This document shows positions 34,724 to 41,203 of a stretch of DNA of 41,203 bases, piece by piece. Source of the stretch: Acidobacteriota bacterium (GTDB taxonomy: Bacteria > Acidobacteriota > Terriglobia > Acidiferrales > UBA7541). The stretch covers positions 58,352 to 99,554 of the forward strand of contig PLUM01000082.1 in NCBI GenBank assembly GCA_003165465.1. The letters are read 5' to 3'. Numbering within the stretch: the stretch's first letter is position 1; each line of letters opens with the position of its first letter. The notes beneath the pieces are model-generated. The model saw only the letters and a program-made list of their open reading frames with translations, had not been told where the DNA came from and did no database searches. The position numbers and the translations under genes were made by a program.

Positions 34724-35605
34724 TTACTGCATGTTGCGCAGAATCTTGTACAGTTCTCCGGCGGCCGAGAATTCGTCCTCGAGCACGCGCGTCCGCAACT
34801 CGCTCCGAACCTGCTCCAAAGCCTGGATCATTTGATCCAGCACATGCTCCAGATTGTCGCTGTTCGTGAGAATGATATCACGCCAGACCGAATACGGACT
34901 TCCCGCCAGCCGCAGCGCATCGCGCAACCCGCGGCCCGCGAGCGTGACTGGCAACCCAGTATCGTCCGTCTGGCCACGGACCACTCCCGCGAGCGCAACC
35001 GCGAGAAGCTGCGGAAGGTGCGAGACCACGGCGGCGGCGCGGTCATGCACCTCGGCCTCCAACCACACGGGCTCCGCGCCAAGTTTTTCCAGAAGCGCGA
35101 CGAATTCCGCAACGCGCGGCCCGCGCTCCGTCCTGGACTTTCCCCCCGCGGACGGGGCGATCAGCGCATATTTCGAGCCGCGAAACAATTCCACATCGGC
35201 GGCGGCGATTCCCGAAATTTCTTTTCCCGCCATCGGGTGTCCGCCCAGAAAATGCGCCCCACCGGCATGAAACGATTCCGCCGCAACAACGCACACCGAC
35301 CGCTTCGTGCTGGACGCGTCCGTGACCAGCGCATTCGCCGGGGCGAATCGCGCGATTTCCGGAAGGAACTCGATGGTGTGGCCCACCGGAAGCGCCACGT
35401 AAATCAAGTCCGATCCGGAAACGGCCACGGAAAGTTCGGAAATCCCTTCGTGGATCGCGCCGCGATCGAGCGCCTGGCGCAACACGTCCGGCCTGTCCCA
35501 GCCGACAACCACCGTGTCCGGAGAATATTTGCGAAGCGCGAGGGCGAACGAGCCGCCAATCAATCCCGTTCCAACAATTGCGGCACGGTGGAAGGAGTCG
35601 GCCAT
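34724..35605 (-). CDS. tyrA: prephenate/arogenate dehydrogenase TyrA
   Basis: The 293-residue enzyme oxidatively decarboxylates prephenate (or arogenate) towards tyrosine. The Rossmann motif is AIVGTGLIGGSFALAL near residue 9. The substrate region FLGGHPMAGKEISGI and the LVTDASSTKRSV strand are typical, and the C-terminal helical dimer domain contains AAAVVSHLPQLLAVAL and LRDALRLAGSPYSVWRDI. No ACT domain follows, so feedback by tyrosine is likely weaker or through other parts. It follows the DAHP synthase gene by three bases, in one operon with chorismate mutase, so the chorismate-to-tyrosine steps are grouped. Confidence 0.94.
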   Translation of the reverse strand: MADSFHRAAIVGTGLIGGSFALALRKYSPDTVVVGWDRPDVLRQALDRGAIHEGISELSVAVSGSDLIYVALPVGHTIEFLPEIARFAPANALVTDASSTKRSVCVVAAESFHAGGAHFLGGHPMAGKEISGIAAADVELFRGSKYALIAPSAGGKSRTERGPRVAEFVALLEKLGAEPVWLEAEVHDRAAAVVSHLPQLLAVALAGVVRGQTDDTGLPVTLAGRGLRDALRLAGSPYSVWRDIILTNSDNLEHVLDQMIQALEQVRSELRTRVLEDEFSAAGELYKILRNMQ

Positions 35606-35608
35606 GGC

Positions 35609-36628
35609 TTATGCGATGGTCCGGCCGACGGCGGGAGCGATGATGCGAAGTTCGGCCATGAGTTTTTCAAATTGTTCGAAGTAGAGCGACTGTGCGCCAT
35701 CCGAATACGCATGTTCCGGATCGTTGTGCACTTCGAGGATCAGCCCATCGGCTCCGGCGGCGACCGCGGCCCGCGCCATGGGAGGAACCTTGTCGCGAAT
35801 CCCCACACCATGCGACGGATCAGCCACAATCGGGAGATGCGAGAGCTGGTGGATGACGGGGATCGCGGCGATATCGAACGTGTTGCGCGTGGCGGTTTCA
35901 AACGTGCGAATGCCGCGCTCGCACAGGATCACGTTGTGGTTGCCGCCGGCCATAATGTATTCGGCGCTCAACAAAAGTTCCTCGATCGTCGCGGACATGC
36001 CCCGCTTGAGAAGCACGGGCTTGCTGACCGTTCCGAGCGCGCGGAGCAGGAAATAGTTCTGCATGTTGCGCGCGCCGACCTGGAAAATATCCACGTACGG
36101 CAGCATCAACTGAATCTGCGAAGCGTCCATCACCTCGCTGCAAACGAGCAGGCCGCTTTTTTCCGCGGCCTCGCGCATCATGATGAGGCCTTTTTCGCCA
36201 TGCCCCTGAAAACTGTACGGCGAACTGCGCGGCTTGAACGCTCCGCCGCGCAAAATCTTCGCGCCCGCCTTCTTAACGCGTTCCGCAATCACGCCAATCT
36301 GTTCCGGAGTCTCGATCGAGCACGGCCCCGCGGCGACGACCACTTCCTTGCCGCCAAATTTCACGCCGCGCGGCAACTCGATCACGCTGCCCTCGGGGCG
36401 AAACGCGCGGCTCGCCAGCTTGTAAGGATGCGTGATGCGCACGACTTGCTTAACGCCATCGAGCACTTCGACGTCCCTCGGATCGAAATCCGCGGGAACG
36501 CCCACGGCGCCCAGTACCGTTTGCGACGCCCCGGTCGAACGGTGAATGTCGAACCCCATCGACACCAGGCGGTCAATGACGTGCTGGATCTGCTCCTCTT
36601 TCGCGCCTTCCTGCATCACGACAACCAT
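35609..36628 (-). CDS. aroF: 3-deoxy-7-phosphoheptulonate synthase, type I-beta with N-terminal regulatory domain
   Basis: DAHP synthase makes the first shikimate-pathway intermediate from phosphoenolpyruvate and erythrose-4-phosphate. The 339-residue length matches the I-beta type that carries an N-terminal ferredoxin-like/ACT-like domain ([20 protein letters not shown], residues 2-70). The TIM barrel shows [14 protein letters not shown], the [13 protein letters not shown] loop, and [15 protein letters not shown] near the end. ATG 36628 follows AGGAG by six bases; the longer reading from 36739 overlaps a REP palindrome and is unlikely. The N-terminal domain suggests feedback by Phe or Tyr, as in the Thermotoga enzyme. 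It shares a run with chorismate mutase upstream and tyrA downstream. Confidence 0.94.
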   Translation of the reverse strand: MVVVMQEGAKEEQIQHVIDRLVSMGFDIHRSTGASQTVLGAVGVPADFDPRDVEVLDGVKQVVRITHPYKLASRAFRPEGSVIELPRGVKFGGKEVVVAAGPCSIETPEQIGVIAERVKKAGAKILRGGAFKPRSSPYSFQGHGEKGLIMMREAAEKSGLLVCSEVMDASQIQLMLPYVDIFQVGARNMQNYFLLRALGTVSKPVLLKRGMSATIEELLLSAEYIMAGGNHNVILCERGIRTFETATRNTFDIAAIPVIHQLSHLPIVADPSHGVGIRDKVPPMARAAVAAGADGLILEVHNDPEHAYSDGAQSLYFEQFEKLMAELRIIAPAVGRTIA

Positions 36629-36708
36629 CTCAACTCCTGTTCTCTTCGTAAAATTCGTCGCCCACAAGCGTTTACGTTTCCGCAGGCCACCCGTAATCGA
36701 GACGTTTG

Positions 36709-36772
36709 GTAGCGCCGTCGTCTCGCCGGCCCTTTTCACTTTTCCTGTGACCGGAAAACCTGCCGGCGCTAC
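36709..36772. repeat. REP-type inverted pair (REPIN-like)
   Basis: GTAGCGCCG (36709-36717) is mirrored by CGGCGCTAC (36764-36772). Each arm starts with the GTAG tetranucleotide that marks REP elements, and TCAC...GTGA pairs inside. It fills the gap between aroF and the chorismate mutase gene. Confidence 0.6.
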
Positions 36773-36806
36773 AAAAAACTTCGTCTCGTCAGTGCTAAAT
36801 ACGAAG

Positions 36807-37112
36807 CTAGCCTTCTTTTTTTCCGTCGCTGCCGTGCATCACCGTGCGCTCCACCGATCGCGCTTCATCCAAAATCCGCTCGAACAGGCGGCGAATCGCG
36901 GCGTCCGGAAGCGGCCCGGGATTTGCCCGTACCACGCCGTCGAGCACCTGCTTCTCGCGATCCGGCTGATAGAGCGCTTCGCCCGACAATTGCTTGATCC
37001 GCCCAATTTCCACCACGCAGTTCGAGCGCTCGTTCAGCAACTCGACCAGACGCCGGTCGATTTCGTCGATTTTGCGGCGCCAGCCTTCCACGTTCTTATC
37101 CGGCACGCTCAT
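36807..37112 (-). CDS. chorismate mutase, AroQ class
   Basis: The 101-residue all-helical protein rearranges chorismate to prephenate. The first helix ([20 protein letters not shown]) with the conserved Arg and the following [20 protein letters not shown] segment carry the active-site Arg, Lys and Asp of the AroQ fold. The length fits the mono-functional cytoplasmic form. Its start overlaps the trpA stop by four bases (ATGA), so it is co-translated with the tryptophan genes although it acts on the Phe/Tyr branch. No signal peptide is present, which rules out the secreted AroQ-gamma type. Confidence 0.92.
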   Translation of the reverse strand: MSVPDKNVEGWRRKIDEIDRRLVELLNERSNCVVEIGRIKQLSGEALYQPDREKQVLDGVVRANPGPLPDAAIRRLFERILDEARSVERTVMHGSDGKKEG

Positions 37113-37942
37113 GCTTTTGGCTCCCGCCGGCTCATCCCGGCCGTCGCCGCGCCTTTCAGCAGCTTGATGCGCGCGGCCAGCGCCGCGGCCGCCGCGTCCA
37201 CGCTTCCCGCGCGCTCGATCTCCTCGACCAGCGCTGAACCGACCACGGCGGCGTCAGCCAATCCTCCGAGCACGGACACATGCCCCGGCAGCGAAATTCC
37301 GAAACCGATGGCCAGGGGCAGCTCGGTGAAACGCCGCACGCGCCGCGCCAGCGCCGGCAATTCGTCCGCGAGCTGGTCCTTCGCGCCGGTCACGCCGGTC
37401 CGCGAAATCAGGTACAGAAATCCGCTCGTCGCTTTCGCGATGATCGCAAGCCGCTCGTCGGTGGATGTGGGAGCGGCAAGGAAAATCGTGTCCAGTCCGC
37501 GCGCGGACATGTCCCGGCGATAGTCGCCCGCTTCCTCGGGCGTGAGGTCCGTAATCAGCACGCCATCGGCGCCCGCCGCTTTTGCCGCGCCGCCGAATTT
37601 CTCAAGCCCCATCTGCAAAACCGGATTGAAATAGCTGAACAACACGAGCGGCACTTCGGTCTTCGCGCGCAGCGATTTCACGAGCGCAAGCACGCCGGCA
37701 AGCGTCGCGCCCGCGCGCAGTGCGCGTTCGCTGGCGCGTTGAATCACCGGCCCATCGGCCACCGGATCGCTGAACGGCACGCCCAGTTCGATGACGTCCG
37801 CTCCGGCCTCCGCCATCGCGAGCACAAACTGCTCGGTCGCAGCCATCGACGGATCGCCCGCGGTGAGATACGCGACCAGGCCCATTTCGCCGGTTCGGCG
37901 CAAGTCGGCAAATCGGCGCGAGATTCGTGATGGATTCGTCAT
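37109..37942 (-). CDS. trpA: tryptophan synthase alpha subunit
   Basis: The 277-residue TIM barrel cleaves indole-3-glycerol phosphate to indole, which passes to TrpB. Landmarks: LVAYLTAGDPSM near residue 20 and the catalytic Glu in DVIELGVPFSDPVADGPVIQ (residues about 45-65), then LFSYFNPVLQMGLEKF with its catalytic Asp region nearby, and LAIGFGISLPGHVSVL. ATG 37942 gives the usual N-terminus (SRISRRFADLRR); the longer reading crosses a REP pair and is rejected. It overlaps the chorismate mutase start by four bases. The gap to trpB holds the REP pair at 37984-38061. Confidence 0.95.
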   Translation of the reverse strand: MTNPSRISRRFADLRRTGEMGLVAYLTAGDPSMAATEQFVLAMAEAGADVIELGVPFSDPVADGPVIQRASERALRAGATLAGVLALVKSLRAKTEVPLVLFSYFNPVLQMGLEKFGGAAKAAGADGVLITDLTPEEAGDYRRDMSARGLDTIFLAAPTSTDERLAIIAKATSGFLYLISRTGVTGAKDQLADELPALARRVRRFTELPLAIGFGISLPGHVSVLGGLADAAVVGSALVEEIERAGSVDAAAAALAARIKLLKGAATAGMSRREPKA

Positions 37943-37983
37943 CGTGGCACTCGTGTTTTTGGTCGCATGAGCCATTTCAAAAA

Positions 37984-38061
37984 GTAGCACAGGCTTTAGC
38001 CTGTGTGGTTTACGTTGCGGCACGCTAAATTCAAAAGAACACAGGCTGAAGCCTGTGCTAC
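37984..38061. repeat. REP-type inverted pair (REPIN-like)
   Basis: GTAG-CACAGGC-TTTA-GCCTGTG (37984-38005) is mirrored by CACAGGC-TGAA-GCCTGTG-CTAC (38040-38061). Each half is a seven-pair hairpin bounded by GTAG/CTAC, the classic REP doublet. It lies between trpB and trpA. Confidence 0.75.
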
Positions 38062-38069
38062 CAAACCCG

Positions 38070-39281
38070 TCACAGGTAGCGGGCCAGGATTTCCATGTCC
38101 TTATCGCCACGGCCCGAAAGATTCACAATCACGATCGCGTCGCGGGACATTTTCGGCGCGCGCGTGATCAATTCACCGAGCGCATGAGCCGATTCAAGCG
38201 CCGGAATGATGCCCTCCATCCGCGCAAGGGTTCGCGCGGCGGCCACCGCCTGATCGTCGCTCACGGCCGTGTACTCCGCGCGGTGCTGGTCGGCAAGCCA
38301 TGCATGTTCCGGCCCAATCGCCGGATAATCCAGCCCCGCCGAGACCGAATGCGTGTTCGCAATCTGCCCGTCGGCTGTCTGCAAAACGTACGAATACGTT
38401 CCTTGCAGCACTCCGGGCCGCGCGCCCGAGTATCCTGCCGCCGCAGCCATGCGCGCGGCGTGCTCGCCAAGCGTCGTGCCGCGTCCTCCGGCTTCGACGC
38501 CCAGCATTTTCACGGACGAATCGTTCAGAAACGCGTGGAACAAGCCAATCGCGTTCGAGCCGCCTCCGACGCACGCGACGAGCAGGTCCGGCAAACGTTT
38601 TTCCGCCGCCAGAATCTGCGCGCGCGCTTCGATGCCAATCACGCGGTGAAAATCGCGCACCATCATCGGATACGGATGCGCTCCCAAAACCGAGCCAAGC
38701 AAATAATGTGTGCTGCGCACGTTCGTGACCCAATCGCGCATCGCTTCGTTGATCGCGTCCTTGAGCGTGCGCGTGCCGGAATTCACGCCCACCACTTCCG
38801 CGCCCAGGAGTCTCATGCGGAAGACGTTGAGCTTTTGCCGCTCCATGTCGTCCACGCCCATGTACACCACGCATTCCAGGCCCAGACGCGCCGCAACCGT
38901 CGCCGTGGCGACTCCGTGCTGGCCCGCGCCGGTTTCGGCAATCACGCGACGCTTCCCCATGCGCACGGCCAGCAATCCCTGGCCAATGCAGTTGTTGATC
39001 TTGTGCGCGCCGGTGTGCAGCAAATCCTCGCGCTTGATGTAGATACGCGGTCCGCCCAGATGCTCCGTCAGCCGCGAAGCGAACTGCAGCGGCGTGGGCC
39101 GCCCGGCAAAATTCTTGAGCAGGTAGTCGAGTTCTTTTTGGAAACTCGGGTCCTTGCGCGCGTCATCGTACGCGCGTTCGAGTTCCTCGAGCGGCGCCAC
39201 GAGCGTTTCCGGAACGTAGCGGCCCCCGTAAGGACCGAAGCGGCCCTTCGCGTCCGGCCAAATCTGTGCAGCGGTGCTCAT
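38070..39281 (-). CDS. trpB: tryptophan synthase beta subunit
   Basis: The 403-residue PLP enzyme condenses indole and serine to tryptophan. Lys94 in [13 protein letters not shown] holds the cofactor, [11 protein letters not shown] binds its phosphate, and the N-terminus [20 protein letters not shown] is typical of the TrpB1 class that pairs with TrpA. The intersubunit and serine-binding stretches ([20 protein letters not shown]) are intact. ATG 39281 is the natural start. It follows trpF on the minus strand after a gap filled by a tandem repeat and a REP pair. Confidence 0.97.
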   Translation of the reverse strand: MSTAAQIWPDAKGRFGPYGGRYVPETLVAPLEELERAYDDARKDPSFQKELDYLLKNFAGRPTPLQFASRLTEHLGGPRIYIKREDLLHTGAHKINNCIGQGLLAVRMGKRRVIAETGAGQHGVATATVAARLGLECVVYMGVDDMERQKLNVFRMRLLGAEVVGVNSGTRTLKDAINEAMRDWVTNVRSTHYLLGSVLGAHPYPMMVRDFHRVIGIEARAQILAAEKRLPDLLVACVGGGSNAIGLFHAFLNDSSVKMLGVEAGGRGTTLGEHAARMAAAAGYSGARPGVLQGTYSYVLQTADGQIANTHSVSAGLDYPAIGPEHAWLADQHRAEYTAVSDDQAVAAARTLARMEGIIPALESAHALGELITRAPKMSRDAIVIVNLSGRGDKDMEILARYL

Positions 39282-39310
39282 CGTTTCCCTTTATCCATCG
39301 AGCGGTAATT

Positions 39311-39346
39311 CCGTTGCTGTACCCGTTGCGGTGCCCGTTACTGTAG
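39311..39346. repeat. three imperfect 12-base tandem repeats
   Basis: CCGTTGCTGTAC, CCGTTGCGGTGC and CCGTTACTGTAG follow one another directly, 30 bases upstream of trpB on its 5' side. The last unit runs into the GTAG of the adjacent REP pair. Confidence 0.7.
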
Positions 39347-39467
39347 CCCGCCTCTTCAGAGGCGGGGATTTTCGGCACTCCCGCGCATATTCGCCCATCG
39401 GATGCCGCATGTTGCTTACATCTTGCTGCCGGCGACGAAAACCCCCGCCTCTGAAGAGGGGGGCTAC
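39343..39467. repeat. REP-type inverted pair (REPIN-like)
   Basis: GTAG-CCCGCCTCT-TCAGAGGCGGG (39343-39366) is mirrored by CCCCCGCCTCTGAAGAGG and GGGGCTAC (39442-39467). The separating 75 bases have no pairing of note. The pair lies between trpF and trpB. Confidence 0.75.
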
Positions 39468-39487
39468 AAAAACTCGAACACCAAAAT

Positions 39488-40117
39488 TTATGCGCGCGCG
39501 GAATCCACCGCCGCGAACAACGCCCGCAATCTTGCGGGATCCTTGCGGCCGGGCCGCGCTTCGACGCCGCTGGCAACGTCCACGGCATACGGCTGCGCGA
39601 CACGAATCGCTTCCGCGATATTTTCCGGCGTCAGCCCGCCCGCCAAAATAATCCGCGCGTATTTGTTCGCGGTCCGCGCAAGTTTCCAATTCAGTGTGCG
39701 GCCGGTGCCGCCGAGCAATCCTCGCGCAAATCCATCCAAGAGTATCGCATCAGCCGCGCGGTACCGGGCAATCGACGCGACGCGGAATCCGTCCTTTACC
39801 TGTGCCGCCTTAATCACCCGATGCTTTCGAGCCAATTCCGCCACTTCCGCGGGCGATTCCGCTCCGTGAAGCTGCACCGATCCGAGCCGCACGGCCCGCG
39901 CCAGCGCATCCACCACCAGCGGCGGCCAGTTCACAAACACACCGACCGTTTCCACAAATGGCGGCAGACGCCGAATGATGCTCCACGCGTCCGCTGGACT
40001 GATGGCGCGCGGGCTGGGCGGATAAAAATTAAATCCCAGCGCGGAAGCTCCCAGGTCAATGGCCAGCCGCGCATCGGCCCACGTGGTGATCCCGCAAATT
40101 TTAACACGAGTCGTCAT
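39488..40117 (-). CDS. trpF: phosphoribosylanthranilate isomerase
   Basis: The 209-residue TIM barrel isomerises N-phosphoribosylanthranilate, the third step of tryptophan synthesis. The start VKICGITTWADARLAIDLGA has the catalytic Cys; ALGFNFYPPSPRAI and the VGVFVN strand follow; DAILLDGFARGLLGGTGRT carries the catalytic Asp, and LAGGLTPENIAEAI and DVASGVEARPGRKDPARL bind phosphate. All are intact. It lies between trpC and trpB and is separated from trpC by a REP cluster. Confidence 0.96.
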   Translation of the reverse strand: MTTRVKICGITTWADARLAIDLGASALGFNFYPPSPRAISPADAWSIIRRLPPFVETVGVFVNWPPLVVDALARAVRLGSVQLHGAESPAEVAELARKHRVIKAAQVKDGFRVASIARYRAADAILLDGFARGLLGGTGRTLNWKLARTANKYARIILAGGLTPENIAEAIRVAQPYAVDVASGVEARPGRKDPARLRALFAAVDSARA

Positions 40118-40126
40118 GAGATTTTT

Positions 40127-40263
40127 GTAGCGCAGGCTTCAGCCTGGGTGGTAACTGTTAAATCTTTGTAGGGCACGGTTTCAGCCGTGCCGTAAAGTGT
40201 GCAAAATCAATGCGGCTTTAGCCGCTGGCCGTTTCGAAATCGAGTTGCCCCGCAGGCTGAAGT
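40127..40263. repeat. cluster of REP-type palindromes between trpF and trpC
   Basis: Two elements begin with GTAG and fold into stems: GTAG-CGCAGGCTTCAGCCTG (from 40127) and GTAG-GGCACGGTTTCAGCC followed by GTGCC (from 40168). GCGGC-TTTA-GCCGC at 40212-40225 and a half-element CGCAGGCTGAAG (40250-40261) follow. Three different stem sequences in 137 bases suggest repeated insertion. Confidence 0.65.
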
Positions 40264-40273
40264 CCACGTTACG

Positions 40274-41071
40274 TTAAGCACCCAGCAATTTGCGCAGCGC
40301 CGCACCCGGATCCGGCTGCGCCATGAGATATTCACCGATCAGGAAGGCGTCAAATCCCGCGGCCCGTAGGCGCACCAGATCCTCGTGCGAGCGCAGGCCA
40401 GATTCGCACACGGCGACGCATTCGTCGGGAATGGCCTCGATCAATTCCATGGACGTTTCGACGCGCACTTCGAGCGTGCGAAGATTGCGATTATTCACGC
40501 CGACGATGCGCGCGCCCGCCACGAGCGCCCGCGCCAGTTCCTCGCGCGTGTGCACTTCGACAAGCGGCTCCATTCCCAGTTCGCGGCCCAGCGCCAGCAA
40601 TTCGCCGAGCAGCGCATCGGTGAGCCCCGCGACGATCAGCAGAAATGAATCGGCGTCCGTCGCCCGCGCTTCCCATACCTGCCACGGATCGACGATGAAA
40701 TCCTTGCGCAGCACCGGCAGGCCGACGGCCGCGCGCGCGTCGCGCATGTATTTCAATTCGCCCTGAAAAAATTCCTCTTCGGTCAGCACGGAAAGCGCCG
40801 CCGCTCCAGCCGCCTCAAAACCCTTGGCCAACGCCACCGGATCGAAATCCGCGCGGATCAAGCCGCGCGAAGGCGATGCCTTCTTCAATTCAGCGATCAC
40901 ATTCAGGGAATCGCGCGTCAGCGCGGCGGCAAAATCGCGCACGGGCTTCGCGTGCTTCGCCCCAAAACGCAGCGCCGTCTCCGGAACGGTTTTCTTCCGG
41001 TGCGCGATCGCGACGCGGCGCGCATCGATGATGCGGTCGAGCACGGTCCCCGATTTGGTTTCAGCCGCCAT
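40274..41071 (-). CDS. trpC: indole-3-glycerol-phosphate synthase
   Basis: The 265-residue TIM barrel closes the indole ring, the fourth step of tryptophan synthesis. Typical stretches: VIAELKKASPSRGLIRADFD with catalytic Lys, ALSVLTEEEFFQGELKYMRD, VLRKDFIVDPWQVWEARATD with catalytic Lys, GVNNRNLRTLEV and AVCESGLRSHEDLVRL with catalytic Glu and Ser. ATG 41071 (AGAGG seven bases upstream) is preferred to the TTG at 41092. It is the first gene of the minus-strand run trpC-trpF-trpB-trpA and on to tyrA. trpD and trpE are not in the window. A sigma-70-type promoter lies just upstream. Confidence 0.96.
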   Translation of the reverse strand: MAAETKSGTVLDRIIDARRVAIAHRKKTVPETALRFGAKHAKPVRDFAAALTRDSLNVIAELKKASPSRGLIRADFDPVALAKGFEAAGAAALSVLTEEEFFQGELKYMRDARAAVGLPVLRKDFIVDPWQVWEARATDADSFLLIVAGLTDALLGELLALGRELGMEPLVEVHTREELARALVAGARIVGVNNRNLRTLEVRVETSMELIEAIPDECVAVCESGLRSHEDLVRLRAAGFDAFLIGEYLMAQPDPGAALRKLLGA

Positions 41072-41115
41072 GGGCGCGCCTCTCGTCTCCAATCCGTGTG
41101 GAAGCGGAAACCATC

Positions 41116-41144
41116 ATGCTATCGTCCAGCGCAAGGGGAGTCAA
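41116..41144 (-). promoter_or_regulatory. sigma-70-type promoter of trpC
   Basis: On the minus strand TTGACT (41144-41139) and TAGCAT (41121-41116) are separated by exactly 17 bases. They match the -35 box in five of six and the -10 box in four of six positions. Transcription would start near 41109, giving a leader of about 38 bases, too short for a peptide attenuator. Confidence 0.5.
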
Positions 41145-41203
41145 TCGGACCCAACGTGGCGCAGTGGGTCAGTTTCCGATAACGCCTGCCAGCTCAACCG
41201 GTC

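Noticed and set aside
34505..36712. Very long plus-strand frame (735 codons) opposite tyrA and DAHP synthase
   Set aside because: It is rich in Arg, His and Gln, has no ribosome binding site or domain, and is antisense to two secure genes; a GC-skew shadow.
38055..39308. Plus-strand 417-codon frame opposite trpB
   Set aside because: Antisense shadow of a complete trpB with all catalytic motifs; basic low-complexity translation.

Overview
The window (about 41 kb, GC-rich, no rRNA and no complete tRNA) looks like chromosome of a Gram-negative soil-type bacterium. The best guess is Acidobacteriota. The reasons are the trpCFBA / chorismate mutase / DAHP synthase / prephenate dehydrogenase cluster beside pgsA, the style of the IS3 element and its relatives, an outer-membrane barrel protein, and GTAG-type REP palindromes. 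No marker gene fixes the phylum, so this assignment is an inference.

Region 1 (1-12.7 kb) is a respiratory nitrate module. It holds an NnrS-like membrane protein, divergent moeA, a small carboxymuconolactone-decarboxylase-like gene, an Rrf2/NsrR-type Fe-S regulator, a membrane-anchored dihaem cytochrome c (NarC-like), narG, narH, narJ, narI and a TehA/SLAC1-family anion channel. The regulator, cytochrome and narG are joined by 4-base start/stop overlaps, and two CRP/FNR-family palindromes lie upstream. Iron-sulfur, haem and Mo ligands of NarGHI are intact. Region 2 (12.7-18.5 kb) is a decayed zone: a class I glutamine amidotransferase, a frameshifted flavin-binding PNPOx-family gene, a HlyIII/PAQR gene, a truncated nitronate monooxygenase, a cupin, a damaged IS3-family element and long non-coding stretches.

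Region 3 (18.5-31.2 kb) is an assimilatory nitrate/nitrite module on the + strand. In order it encodes a fused DmsB-DmsC-like electron-transfer protein, a NasA-type nitrate reductase, NirB, a Rieske-type NirD, a NarK-type transporter, an alginate-export-type outer-membrane barrel, a HemD-GAF-ANTAR fusion and uroporphyrinogen-III C-methyltransferase; mobA converges on the last gene. Import (outer membrane, then inner membrane), reduction (nitrate to nitrite to ammonium), sirohaem synthesis for NirB, Mo cofactor synthesis for NasA/NarG and a probable RNA-binding antiterminator are thus packed together. The HemD-GAF-ANTAR protein is the most unusual item, because one polypeptide combines a sirohaem-precursor enzyme with a sensor and an antitermination domain.

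Region 4 (31.2-32.3 kb) is non-coding but informative. It carries the 5' half of a tRNA-Ala gene (minus strand) and a 97-base sequence that is repeated in direct orientation at 17.9 kb, just before the assimilatory module. Together these suggest that the nitrate genes entered by integration at tRNA-Ala. Region 5 (32.3-41.2 kb, all minus strand) is ordinary housekeeping: trpC, trpF, trpB, trpA, chorismate mutase, DAHP synthase, tyrA, a two-subunit 3-oxoacid CoA-transferase, a small conserved protein and pgsA. REP-type palindromes sit in four of its intergenic gaps and a good sigma-70 promoter lies upstream of trpC.
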